Part shown: positions 1-10,969 of the stretch, piece by piece
How positions within the stretch are numbered: position 1 is the stretch's first letter
How the letters are laid out: each line of letters begins with the position of its first letter
From: Ariolimax columbianus
Lineage: Eukaryota; Mollusca; Gastropoda; Stylommatophora; Arionidae
Reading direction: 5' to 3'
Length of the DNA stretch: 64,000 nt
Assembly: GCA_036924085.1 (NCBI GenBank)
Contig: JAVGWX010000002.1
Span: 90,232,371-90,296,370 of the forward strand
The notes under the pieces: model-generated
Told to the model about the DNA's origin: nothing
The model's database searches: none
What the model saw: the letters and a program-made list of their open reading frames with translations, nothing else
Position numbers and translations under genes: made by a program

Positions 1-300
1 TGCCTACACTCCATCAATTGCCTATACTTCCACAAATGCCTACACTTCTACAAATGCCCGTAACTCTACAAATGCCTACACTTCTACAAATGCTTACACT
101 TCTATAAATGCCTACACTCCTAGAAATGCCTATACTCTTACAACTGGCTACACTCTTACAACTACCTACACTATTACAACTATCTACACTCTTACAACTG
201 TCTACACTCAAACACCTGCTAACACTATTACACTTGTCTACACTCTTATATTTGCCTACACTCGTGCAAGTGCATTCACCCCTACAACTGACTGCACTTC
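1..300. repeat. Minisatellite, about 18-bp unit
   Basis: Tandem units of about 18 bp with the core 'cctacactcntacaaat' run from the left edge to about 300 and become more diverged towards the right. The array is cut by the window edge, so its full length is unknown. Apparent reading frames in it on both strands are only consequences of the 18-bp (6-codon) period. Confidence 0.85.
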
Positions 301-379
301 TACATCGGCTTCCTACTAATACAAGCACAATTCTTATCATCAAAATGAATCTCCATCAATTGATCTAAATCCTGATTAT

Positions 380-1200
380 TACAGGTGTATACAGATGTTT
401 CAGCAGAGGTGGCAGGTCGAAACGGCAGAGGAGGCATAATCAAAAGATACAGAAGTGAAAATATAACAGAAGAATCCCTCCCAACAGGAAAGTCGTCCAC
501 AAACCTCAGAGCAGAATCCATTTTTCTCCTGCGAGCACTGAGAATTCTTGAAAGAGAAAAGCAACCACCAACAAAAATAGCTGTATGCACAGACTGCAGA
601 CTACTATTAGAAACAATACAAAAAACAAACATCGAACCACATCAGAGATCATAGCAGAACTATGAAAACTCCAGAGATCCTCAACAATAGCGCTCCAGTG
701 GCTACCCACCCATTGCGGAATCTCGGTAAACGAGAGAGCTGATGCTCTGGCAAAAGATGGCAGCAAAAGGGCACACTTTAATAATCGAGTACCATACAGA
801 GAGATCAAGAACATCATCAGAAATCAGTATACACACCAATGGTGAGAAGACAGAAACAAAAACAGTACACCAACCCCAATTTACCAACTCAAAAAAAAAC
901 CAACACACTACCGTATTTCGCCTGAGAACAGGGCACTGCAGACCACCAGAACATCTGTACCGACTGAATATCTCGCACACCGATGAGTGCCAACGTGGAA
1001 CAGGAGGTCAGAACGCTGAACACATTCTACAGGAATGCCCAATCTATAGGGAAATCACATACCAGACCTGGCCAAAGGGTAGAGAGCTGAGACAAAAGAT
1101 GTGAGGCAGCTGCTCCGACCTTGTGAAGACTATAGACTTCATCATGGCGAATAGCCTGCGTAAATGGCATTACCAAAACATACCTGAGCGCAAAGAAGAA
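380..1200 (+). mobile_element. LINE-N: RNase H and C-terminal part of a non-LTR retrotransposon, broken
   Basis: The translation starts with VYTDVSAEV, which matches the first catalytic block of RNase H (usually YTDGS; here Gly is Val), followed by NLRAES (the Glu block) and VCTDCRLLL (second Asp). A frameshift separates these from NERADALAKDGS (last Asp block, about 728-765). The tail FRLRTGHC...DECQRGTG...AEHILQECP (about 915-1040) is the Cys/His knuckle region found at the C-terminus of I/jockey-like LINEs that carry RNase H; one expected Cys is Arg. Homology seems to continue to about 1200 (TIDFIMAN). In-frame stops and frameshifts show it is dead, and reverse transcriptase is missing (5' truncation). 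Related to LINE-A and LINE-B but a separate family. Confidence 0.85.
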
Positions 1201-1229
1201 GTAGACAATCTAAACTCCGTACATTTCTA

Positions 1230-2100
1230 CCATCTACCCCCTCTGTCTCCTCTGTTCGTTTGCACCTTCTGTCCCATCTGTTCCCTTAATCATCTTTGCG
1301 CACTATGTCCCACATGTACACTTTGTACCTTTTGCCCTTTCTGTACCATATGTCCTCTCTGTACAATATGTCTCTGTGTACCATATGTCTCCTCTTTCCC
1401 TACTGTACCATATGTCTCCTTTGTGCCATATGTACCCTCAGTACCATATGTCCCATCTGTATCATATGTCATCTTTGTACCATCTGTCTCCTCTTTCCCC
1501 TCTGTATCATATGTCATCTTTGTACCATATGTCCCTTCTGTACCATATGTCCCCTCTGCACCATATTACTCCTATGTACCATATGTCCCCTCTGTACCAT
1601 ATCTCCTCTCTGTACCATTTGTCCCCTCTGTACTAAATTTTATCTCTGTACCATATGACCTAACTGTACCAAATATCCCCTCTGTACCATTTGCTCTCTC
1701 TGCACCATATACCCTCTCTGCCCCATATGTCCCTTCTGTACCATATGTCCCCTCTGCACCATATTACTCCTATGTACCATATGTCCCCTCTGTACCATAT
1801 CTCCTCTCTGTACCATTTGTCCCCTCTGTACTAAATTTTATCTCTGTACCATATGACCTATCTGTACCAAAAATCCCCTCTGTACCGTTTGCTCTCTCTG
1901 CACCATATACCCTCTCTGCACCATATGTCCTCTCTGTACCATATGTCATCTCTGTATCATATGTCATCTCTGTACCATATGTACTCTCTTTACCATATGT
2001 CCTCTCTGTACCATATGTCCTCTATGTACCCTTCACCCGCACTGTCTTCTTTGTACTCTCTTTCCCCTCTGTCCCCTCTCTACCCTCTGCCACCTCCTTC
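1230..2100. repeat. 15-bp minisatellite with a 198-bp higher-order repeat
   Basis: The basic unit is 15 bp (core 'tctgtaccatatgtc'), giving VPYVPS-type pentapeptide periodicity in one frame. A longer segment that starts near 1541 recurs near 1739: the variant 'atattactcctatg' is at 1563 and again at 1761, an offset of 198 bp, with the following 130 bases almost identical. This is a recent block duplication over an older 15-bp array. The open frame of 364 codons (1123-2217) is produced by the repeat and begins inside the LINE-N tail, so I do not call it a gene. Confidence 0.9.
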
Positions 2101-2639
2101 CTTCTGTTTATGATCCTGTTATTGTCCTGTTATCACCTTAATATTATCACCGTATCAGCTCAGCACTGCCCTGATATGATTGTTATCATCGACCCAATGA
2201 TAAATCTCCATAGGTAAGACCTCCCACCAACTTTCTCCTCCAATCTTTTCCGCAGTCTCATCCTTCTAAAAAATCACTAAGGCATTAACCACAAATTGTT
2301 TTTGTCTGTTTTTTTCCAAAGAACAACAAAACAGCAAATTAACTGTTCGTTCTTCTTCACTTTTATCTCCTTCTTCTTCTTCCTTCCATCTACGAAAATG
2401 AAGTTATTTCTCCATTTATTTCTGTATCATATATACGAGAGGTATTATTTCTAGAGCTTTCATTCATTTACTGTAGGCTGAAGCAGATAAGCTAGACATG
2501 CCTTCTTCAACCTTATCACTGTGGGGAGCATAGACCCATAAGTCAACGCTCTCCAGCCAGCCCTTTACTGCGCCGTTTTCTTAAGCGGTTCCAAGCTTAA
2601 TCGGTCCATTTACTTCTTTTCAATGTGTGATGTGTCCTT

Positions 2640-2688
<49 letters not shown>

Positions 2689-2979
2689 TTCTCTCTCTGT
2701 CTCTCTCTCTCCCTCTTTATTTCTTATTGCTTCTACGACATAGATTGTCTCATATTACTAGCTTGGGGCTGTTACAATGTGTGGCTTAGCAAACGCCACG
2801 TTTTTTGCTAAAGATGTTATGTTTCACATGCCTTTGTTCTATTTCCTTCGGTAAGTTTCCATTTGTAACCTTGTCCAACCACTACGGGCCAAAGATCTTT
2901 CTCAGGAATTTCATTATGAATCTCTGTGATCTTGTGAGTTTGTCATCAGCCATATTTCTGTTGCTGTTGTTGTTGCTGT
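2101..2979. other. No gene seen; CT and AT microsatellites
   Basis: Nothing recognisable by translation. It holds simple sequence: (CT)n then (AT)n then (CT)n between about 2638 and 2716. The remainder is AT-rich unique sequence. Confidence 0.6.
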
Positions 2980-3270
2980 TTTATGCCCACAATGAATAAG
3001 TTTCATCTTGTCTGCGCCCAGCGTTTAATGGCGATTGTCGTAGCTTTCTGTACACCCCGACCGCGGTGACGAAAGTGGGCAGCAGTCCTCCAGGCATTTG
3101 TGATATGCTTTGCTTCATCTACGTGACCTTCATCACTACAGGGATTACTTCGATCCACATCGTATCAGCCAGACTGCCTTTAAAACAGCCCGCTTCTAGA
3201 AAACGCTAAATGGAAGAGAGATAGTGGTCTTGGTCTATTTTACTTGACCCTAACGCGACATCCGGGTCAC
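2980..3270 (+). mobile_element. LINE-C 3' end
   Basis: This stretch lines up along its whole length with the 3' part of LINE-C near 58790-59110 (opposite strand): 'cccacaatga', then 'gtagctttc', 'tgacgaa', 'ttcatctacgtg', 'gcctt(t/g)aaaacagcc', and 'ctgacgcgac'-like sequence follow in the same order and spacing. Other copies are at about 28790-29190, 34110-34300 and 62430-62840. It is non-coding 3' sequence, strongly diverged. Confidence 0.75.
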
Positions 3271-3359
3271 AAAATTGTGCTTGATCGTACTAGCGTCTCA
3301 ATTCCCGTCAGCCAACTTTAAGAACTATTCAACATTTTGAACTAAAAATACCATAGATA

Positions 3360-3690
3360 GCATGAAGGAAAAATGCAGATATCCTAAAAGAAATCGATAT
3401 CGCGGAAAATTGGCTCGAAAACAACATCTTGTCTAGAAAACGAAAATATTTTGACCACATCAAACGCCACAACGGCCTAGAGTGAACGATACTGGAAGGC
3501 ATGGTGCCTGGATAACGCGACAGAGCCAGACCAAAAAAGAAGATGGAACATGGATGTCCAGAAAATGACCGCCAGCGATAGATGCGGGAGTTATGGCCAG
3601 TGATCTAGACTCAAACGTATCAGCTGATGTAAGAGCGACGTTCTGTAAAGGGCATGCTTCATGATGATGAGGATGCAAAAGTACCAACTT
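3360..3690 (+). mobile_element. LINE-D (RTE-like) C-terminal and 3' end fragment
   Basis: Translated in pieces it reads like DILKEIDI...LENNILSRKRKYFDHIKRHNGLE, the same protein segment as LINE-D at 19100-19400 on the minus strand. The nucleotide match continues to the 3' terminus, ending in 'catgatgatgagg'. This copy matters because it keeps a single copy of the 50-bp segment (about 3593-3642) that is tandemly multiplied 27 times in the 17.8-19.1 kb copy. It is broken by stops. Confidence 0.85.
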
Positions 3691-3734
3691 TATATTGCCA
3701 TTTTTCCCTTCTTCATCTATGCATTTGTGAGTTT

Positions 3735-4190
3735 ATCTGAAAAAAATCAGCGGTCAGTCTAAGGCTATTGGTATCACCAAATAGCTCGTACAGGAATAGT
3801 TATATGTTCCCCATATATGCTTTCTCTGTTTCTCGTATGTTGGACTCCTTTGTAGCAGATGCTCGCAGTTATGTTATCAGTAACGCCGACATAATTCCAT
3901 TCTTTAGTGTGTTCAACAGATGGTATCTCAGTCTGTTGTGGGTAGTGTAAAGATTACTGCCTGCTCACCTCTGCTGAGCTGCTAATATGTGCAATTTTGT
4001 TGCTGATCTGTGCGCACGCGGCGTTCCTGTATATATACCTGGTTACAGTCTTGGCCTCTTAAGTGTTATATCTATATCAGGATGAGGTAGAATTCCACCT
4101 TCGCGTAACAGTCTGACAGTGTCGTCATTGCCAAGAATGTTGCAATGAGATTCGAGTCACTGAATCTCAACACACTTCAACAGGTGCTGT
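3735..4190 (-). mobile_element. LINE-B relic, highly degraded
   Basis: On the minus strand this resembles the 3' third of LINE-B. Shared landmarks with 60400-60880 occur in the same order: 'tgctttctctg', 'ctcgtatgt', 'gcagcagatg'-like, 'agatggta(t/c)ctcagtctgttgtgg', and 'ttgcaatg' of the SHCNIQ region. No reading frame survives. It is older than the other LINE-B copies in the window. Confidence 0.6.
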
Positions 4191-4329
4191 CGTTTATAAT
4201 GTTTTGCTCTTAGTTTATTTAGGTTTCTCTTTGTTTGGCTCCTAAGTGCAACCAGCAACCACTAACAGTGCGACTGTGAAGGCTACAATTTAACTTAACT
4301 AAACTTTACTTGCTCTTAGTCTTAGTTGA

Positions 4330-4870
4330 CCAGTACTTCTACAAGGGCAGATGCACTTGTTTAGGTCTCAGTTCTGGCGTGAGCTGGATGTAACAGGGAT
4401 GACGACTTCCTACTTAGTGGGCTAGGTTCGAGTGAGGTTATTATTCCGCTATGGAGGGTGGTTAACTATATTAATAGACTCAAGCACAAGAGCAAAGTAG
4501 ACCCGCAGCCTATTAGGCCCCGTTTATGCTCCTCTTAACAAACCACCTGGGGAAAGACATAAATAACTTGGGGACTTTTTTTACTTTAATTTTGTCCTGG
4601 CAGCGACATTTGTTGTTGTTGTTATTGTTTCCGATGTGCAAGTCCATATTAATAGACTCAAACACTAGAACAAAGTAGACCCGCAGCCTGTTAGGCGCCA
4701 TCTTTGCTGCTATAAACAAGCCACTCTAACCATGACTGGTGTTTTGCCATGTCACCCAGTTAGTCGCTTCTTACGAAATGCTCTCTGTGGGACAGTGGTG
4801 CTATTCTTGTCCTTGTCATACACATAGACACCGGCAGACCACTTTACCTAACGACCTTTTATTGGTTTTG
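4330..4870 (-). repeat. REP-1, two partial copies in minus orientation
   Basis: REP-1 is an unclassified interspersed repeat of about 400 bp; the most complete copies are at 42410-42790 and 49145-49562. Here two partial minus copies adjoin: about 4330-4520 (with 'gtacttctaca', 'gagctggatgta', 'agtagacccgcagcc') and about 4625-4870 (with 'gtagacccgcagcc', 'accatg', 'ctattcttgtccttgtcata'). No coding capacity is visible. Confidence 0.75.
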
Positions 4871-4969
4871 AAGGCTATAAAGAGTATGTATACAAAAAAT
4901 GTATTCCAGTCTACCTAAACTAAAAATAATATATTGTTTAAAACATTAATTGACACTATTTCCGCCCGG

Positions 4970-5175
4970 GTCTTTATATATGACAAGGACAAGAATAACC
5001 CTACTGACGCACCGCGAGTACGTCAAAAAAGGCGACTAACTGTGACACGGCATAACATCGGGCATGGTTAGGTGTGTGTTAAGAGCAACGTAGATGGCGT
5101 CTAATATGCTGCGGGTCTACTTTATTTTAGTGTTTTGGATCTATTAAGATGGACTCGTACATCAGTTATACGCCC
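4970..5175 (+). repeat. REP-1 copy, plus orientation
   Basis: It begins at 'tatgacaaggacaagaat' and runs through 'gcgactaactgtg', 'catggttagg', 'gcgggtctacttt' to 'tattaagatggactcg'. It faces the minus copy at 4625-4870 across about 100 bp, so the two can form a long imperfect hairpin. Confidence 0.75.
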
Positions 5176-5179
5176 TCTA

Positions 5180-5400
5180 AGAAACTGGTTGCATACACAA
5201 TCGGCTGAGACTTCTAAACCAGTACAAATTAGTTAGTTAAGTTATATCCTTTGGCAATGCATTATACGCATTCACTACATTCTGACTAAAAAGAAATGTT
5301 TCCTAATATCTAATCTAGACCTTTCTTTAAATAATTTGAAGCTGTCCCCTCTAGTTCTTGTAGCCGGTTGTACTTTGAAAAACTGAGTATAGTTTTTGTA
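5180..5400 (-). mobile_element. LINE-G (CR1-like) 3' end fragment
   Basis: On the minus strand the translation includes ATRTRGDSFKLFKERSRLDI followed by NVVNAYNALPK-like sequence in another frame. This is the C-terminal segment typical of CR1-type LINEs (R-T-R-x-x-x-x-K-L-F-K-x-R-x-x-L-D-x-R...). The terminal untranslated motif 'aaactggttgcatacac ... ctaaaccagta' also matches the 3' end of LINE-G at about 16455-16530. Confidence 0.75.
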
Positions 5401-5689
5401 TACTTGTCAACGGTGTGTTTTCATTTGCCATTAGAACTTCCGCTGCAGTTGTCTGCTCTAAAGTTACTTAAATTGCTCTGTTAGTCTTCTTTGTGTATTG
5501 TTTTTATTCTCGGAAAGATTCATTCGCCTTTATTAAATTTGTTGCTGATCAATATGTAAATACATCGGTCCTTCTGTTGCTTGGGTAGTGTTTTTCTTTT
5601 TAATTAACGGCTATGTCCTCTTCTGTTTCTCATGTTAGTTAGTTATTTCTTTTCTTTCCACTTATGGCGTTGAGCGTCATGTGGAGCAT
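5400..5689. other. No feature recognised
   Basis: AT-rich sequence without a convincing reading frame or a repeat seen elsewhere in the window. Confidence 0.5.
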
Positions 5690-6060
5690 ACGTCCTCTAT
5701 CTTGCGCCAAGTGCGTTGCGTCGGTCAATGTGAGCCCGTGTCGCTGCATTATCACTCTGTTGTCTATCAACCTGCTTTGCGGTCGCCCCTTGCTGTATAG
5801 CCAGATCTACCAGCGTTGTTAGCGATCAGTGAAAGTTGATGAGGGTGTATGCTCATGAGATGACTAAACCAACTTATTTTCTGCCTGAAAATGTATTCGA
5901 CACAAGACGTAGTGCCGACCATACTTCGAATATCGTCTTTCCGCGTTCTGCCTCTCCTGGTAACACAGATTACCTTCCTCAAACGCTTCATTTTACAAGT
6001 CGAAACTCTGCTCTCACGCGCCCTGAATAGATGCCTTGTTTGGCACTGGTAGCACTGAAT
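5690..6060 (-). mobile_element. LINE-K: RTE-like LINE C-terminal fragment
   Basis: The minus-strand translation contains KMKRLRKVICVTRRGRTRKD, then MVGTTSCVEYI, IFRQKISWFSHLMSIHPHQ and NNAGRSGYTARGDRKAG. This order (helix, K-x-x-W-F-x-H-L, then a basic G-R segment) is the region after the RT thumb in RTE-like and related LINEs, usually written as 'lkWfGHl.R'. The reading frame is open for 99 codons (6066 to 5767) and then broken. Confidence 0.75.
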
Positions 6061-6304
6061 CGGCATAAATATACTGTTTTACAGCTGTTTGCCCTCATAA
6101 TTCATAGATAAATTCTATTAGCTTTAGAAAGCGCTGTTTTCTTCAGGTGGGAAGCACCTGTGTAGTGTGCATGGGGTTTGCTAGGCCATGTATAGGATGT
6201 TCTTCACTTGTATTTGCTAATACTACAAAGTTGTTCTGTGTGACTTTTCCCATTTCAAGCTCCTTTATACTCTCAGAAATTGGGTGGTCTTTTAACCTTC
6301 TAAA

Positions 6305-7000
6305 CCTTCTCCAATTTGGCACCACTACACCGAGGCATACTGGCCCTTCTAAACCGCTACAATCTGGCACCACAACCACGCTCCAATCTGACCTCCCTAC
6401 ACCGCTCCTATCTGGCCCCACAACCGTTCTCCAATATGGCCCAACAACCGTTCTCTAATCTGGCTCCACAACCATGCTCCAATCTGGCCCCCACCACACC
6501 GCTCAAATCTGGCCCCACAATCGTTCTCCAATCTGGCCCCGCACCCATTTTCGAATCTGGCTCCACTACAGCGCTCCAATCGGGCCCCACTACAGCGCAC
6601 AATTCTGGCCCCACAACCACTCTCAAATCTGGCCACACTACACCGCTCCAATCTGGTCCGTCAACCGTGCTCCAATCTGGCTCCACTATAGGGCCCCAAT
6701 CTGGCCCGACAACCGTGCTTCAATCTGGCTCCACTACAGCGCTCCAATCTGGCCATACAACCACGCTCCAATCTGGCTCCATTATAGCGCTCCAATCTGG
6801 CCCCACAACCACGCTCCAATCTGGCCATACAACCACGCTCCAATCTGGCTCCACTATAGCGCTCCAATCTGGCCCCACAACCACGCTTCAATCTAGCACC
6901 AATACAGCGCTCCAATCTCGCCCAATAGCCATGATGCAATCTGGTCTGGCTACCGTGTTTCAATGTGGTCCAGCTACCACGTTTCAATCTGAGAGATACA
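6305..7000. repeat. 24-bp minisatellite
   Basis: Units of 24 bp ('caatctggccccacaaccac' plus 'gctc') run from about 6305 to 7000, with two main variants (ggccccacaaccacg and ggctccactatagcg) that often alternate, so 48 bp is also a frequent period. The 8-codon period leaves several frames open on both strands; none is a credible gene. Confidence 0.92.
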
Positions 7001-7425
7001 CTTCTAGCACCGAGAGAAATTTGAAACAGACAAGTTTATGTGGACAATTTATGCAATTATTTGGGAGATAAACTTCTAGCGCCGAGAGATATTTGAGACA
7101 GACAAGTTTATTTGGACAATTTATGCAATTATTTGGGAGATAAACTTCTAGCGCCGAGAGATATTTGAGACAGACAAGTTTATTTGGACAATTTATGCAA
7201 TTATTTGGGAGATAACTCCCAGCGCTGAGAGAAATTTGAGACAGACATGATTATGATGAAAATTGGTGTAATTATTTGAGAAATTAACTTCTTTCGGCGA
7301 GAGATATTTGAGACAGACAATGTTATGAGGGAAATTGATGTACTTATTTGAGTGATAAACTTCAATCGACGAGAGATATTTGAGACAGCCAAGATTATGA
7401 GGGAAATTTGATGTCATTGAGAGAT
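7000..7425. repeat. 72-bp tandem repeat
   Basis: A 72-bp unit ('tttgagacagacaag ... cgccgagagata') begins where the 24-bp array ends. The anchor 'tttgagaca' is at 7092 and 7164, giving the period. The two copies nearest 7000-7200 are nearly identical; those to 7425 are diverged, so the array grew most recently on its left side. Confidence 0.88.
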
Positions 7426-7489
7426 ACATTTGTAGCAGTCCGTCATGCTTATGTGGTAGAGTGTGAAATGATGAGTGTTACTGCTGACA

Positions 7490-8262
7490 AACCAAACCAA
7501 ACCTGTTTGAAGTCAGGAGCCAGCGATTTCGTGTATTCTCAGCAGAATTTGCCGCCGGGAGACGCTGCGGCAACTTCAGTGCCGAAGCGATTGCCCTGAG
7601 ACAAGCAACTGAAACCCTTATAGACCATAAGGGGCAGGCAGAAAAGCAAGTGGTCATTTTCACAGACGCCCTCGCATTGTTAATGGTGCTCAAGAACCAG
7701 CATAAAAAGGAACTCGGTGCTCTGGCAGACTCGCTCGAACGCCTGTCCCAGTGTTTCAAAAAAAGCATAGTCCATTGGATACCAGTACAGTGCGACACTC
7801 CAGGCATTGAGGAGGCCAGACAGACTCGCCAAAGAGGGAGAAAGGCTGCAGCAGAGTGATACAGAAATCACATACAATGAGACTAAAGCATTCATCAGGG
7901 CAACGTACAGTGCACAATGGAAAAAAGACCACCCTGGCCACATAGAAAACGATGCCTATCATCAACCCTCCAGACGAGACCAGGTGATAATTCTCCCGCT
8001 ACGCACAGATCACAACAGACTAATATGTCATCTGTACAACAAGTTCAAGATTGTCACTACAGACCTTTGTGCCTTCGGCACAGCCTCCATGAAGGCAGAA
8101 CATATTTTGCAGTCCTGTCCACTATATACAACAATAAGTATCATTTGGCAACAGCCAGTGTCCTTCCATGAGAAGCTGCACGGTAGTGTACAGAGCCTTG
8201 AGTCGACTACTGTCTTCGTTAAAGTCATTGAAGTTGAGATCTGAAGACGTACGAGGAAGAAG
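7490..8262 (+). mobile_element. LINE-B subfamily copy: RNase H and C-terminus, 5' truncated
   Basis: The translation gives NFSAEAIALRQATETL (Glu block), VVIFTDALALLMVLKNQ (second Asp block), IVHWIPVQCDTPGIEEA (normally W-x-P-S-H-C-x-x-x-G-N-E-x-A-D, here decayed) and IILPLRTDHNRLICHLYNKF. The DECPCGTGKMTAEHLLQ-type knuckle is reduced to DLCAFGTASMKAEHILQSCP. It ends in a purine tail '(ga)ggaagaagaagaag' at 8250-8265, as other LINE-B copies do. Frameshifts are present. It differs enough from 21.4-24.2 kb to be an older subfamily. Confidence 0.85.
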
Positions 8263-10969
8263 AAGAAGTACCCCAATGGAAATACTGGTTGAACGATCTG
8301 TGTCATAGAGTACAATACAGCGCATTATGCTTTAGGAAAGAACACGTTAACGAAACAAATGCCATTTTGGAAAGCACCCGTTTAGTCTATTTAATAGCAA
8401 ACGACAAGGTAGAAGACCATAAATACACGATAGAAGGCCTCGGTACGTAAAGGACAAAAAGCTGTATCTGTGCTCCTAACCACCAGATGAGATCTGCTGT
8501 GATCTCTACATCAGGCTGTATTACATCTTAGTTTTCTTTCCTCTACTTGTTGTTACGATGACAGATTGATCCTTGTGCTTCGTGTTATCCTTCCAGTTCT
8601 AACTTTTCTTGTCCTATTTCTTCTAATTCGTGTTTTTTCTCTTTTTAAAGTTGTATGTATTTTTTTTTAATGTTGTATTTAACTGGACATGTTCGTTGTG
8701 TGTCGGATGCGTGTCCTTCTATTTTTTCTAATTCTAACAAACATGCCGATAACCTAGAGAGCTGAAATGTAAGACTCGACTGATGGGGCCTGTTAATCTT
8801 TCACATTTTGATGGATATTGAATAGATCGTTCAAATAAATTATCTCATTTTCTGTGTATTTCCCTTGTTCAATCACGTGACCAAGTTTCGGTTTAATCCG
8901 GAGTTATTCCCTGCTGAATTCATCTCAACGAGAGAGACGCGATTATCAAAGCTTCGGCAACAACACGGTGCTCGTAAAAACAAGAAGAGTGCAATTGAAA
9001 AACATGGTGTGTTGACAAAATAATCTTCGATTTTGTGACATAGGGATCTCATCTTAAGTTAAATTCTTAAAACTGAGAAAGTTTAAATTAATGAAAATGT
9101 AAAAGTGGAAACTACTGATTCATTAAATAACGAAAAAACAAATTCTTTGTAATAATAAACAAGTTTTATTTTACTAAAAACAACTGGTGTTTTTTTTATA
9201 TTTTTCGTGTTAAATTATTAAAATTTATGAACTATCACATTGATTTCCATCAATAAGTTTTATTTCACGTCTCTGACATCTCCATATTTGTTCATTAATT
9301 TCCGCGAAATTCGCTATGTCTCTGGGCAAACACATTTAAAAAACATAATTCTCTCTTCCAACTGATTGTTCGTTATCCATCTTTCCACCCACTATCTTGT
9401 GTACGTGCTTAGCGAGAAATAGATTACTATCATTTCAACTGTCGCGCTTTTTGTTTCAGTGTTAATGACTGTGTCGTAATGAGGAAAACAGCTTTCGACA
9501 TCTCTGTTCTAGCTTGGTTTTCATTTCGTAAAATTATGGGACTGATTTAGTCTTGGCAGACAAATCTTCTCTCCCTATTGATAGCTTATTTTCTCTAGAA
9601 TTACGTCGAGTGCGTAATTATATTATCTTTGAGTTTAGATGTGGACTTTCCACCGGACCTGACATCTGAAGTCAATAATACCACAACAGTGTCGCGGATT
9701 AATATCGGCGCCCATGACGCCATTTTGTAAATAGCGAAGGCAAAGAAAATAGTTTGGTGTTACAAATACCTTGGTGGGTCGAGAGCCCGAAAGATTAAAC
9801 GATTTAGAGCGAGACAGAATTTCAAAGCTGACACATTTCGAGAGAGAACGACGCATTTCCAAAGACACATTTGAAGAGAAGCATTTCAAGAAAGACAACT
9901 TATAGAGGGACTCACTTTGAGAGTCGATTCAATCAGAGAAGAGCGAGCGTCGCATTGGCGGAGTTTCAGTTTATAGAAGTAATGTTTTCCAGATTTTTTT
10001 CATTTATGAGTAGATTAGAATTCATCAGATTAAAGTTTGACCAGCGTCAGACACGTGGGTGGCCTTTAAAGTTTATAGTCCTCGCAAAGATCTCACAGAA
10101 GCAGCTTAGATTAGTTATAGCTACCTGCTGTGGGAAAGAACGGGCTTCTTGACAGCTAGATCGGCTGAGACAGAACACTACCATTTTACATGCGAGTTTA
10201 AACACGTAGCTGCCTTGCCAAGTTTGTATTAATCCGAGATTCACAGCAGTAGCCTAGTCTTTCGACATCCACCGTGCAGTAGGACAGTCGTCGTTGAGGA
10301 ACTGAACCAAGGACGTTTCACCTGGGTTGGGTTTAAACCATGAATTAACCACCAGCGTCAATACGCCATAATTCGGGTTCAAGTTAAAGTAGGCCAAGTA
10401 CGAAAAGCAGACTGGACAATAATTTTAGCTTTAGCGGTAGTGAGTGATTTAAGTTAGGTAACCATTAGATAAGAGCGTGTAGGAAGTTGTGCATGATAGA
10501 AGAGAGCAAGTGTTGTAACGTAGAAATAAAGAATTTGTTTATTCTTGTTTTGAAATCGTGTCCTTTGTTATTAAAGTGTTAGTTGATATGATAGATTTTT
10601 AGACTGTAGAGGTGGATAGTCGAGGTGTGCCCTCAGAGAGCCGAAAGAACAACACCCCGTTTTGTCTGCTACAATAACTCAAATTGACGATGGCCAAGGA
10701 AATGCAAAAACATCTCAACAAACCAGCGACATCAAAATCATAACATTACCGCTTGACCGAAACACTAGCTCAGCTCTGTCGTTGGACGATTGCAGACACA
10801 ACATATGTGATTCTTTCTATTACAAACGTTAGAACAACTTAAATTACTTCGATCTTGCCCAAATAATTGCCACTGTAAACCACTTCCTTGTTGCGTTCAC
10901 GCAAAGATAAGTGCGTACATCCATAACAGATGTTCACACATTTACAAGAAATATTCAGATTTAAACGCC
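8263..10969. other. No gene recognised (2.7 kb)
   Basis: AT-rich DNA with short open frames only. I checked the longer frames around 9635-9898 and 9871-10152 and recognise no domain; they overlap on opposite strands and have no repeat partner in the window. Likely intronic or intergenic. Confidence 0.5.

Noticed and set aside
1123..2217. 364-codon open frame rich in VPYVPS
   Set aside because: It starts inside the dead LINE-N tail and is a by-product of the 15-bp minisatellite.
6316..7071. 251-codon frame over the 24-bp array
   Set aside because: A repeat artefact, with overlapping open frames on both strands in several phases.
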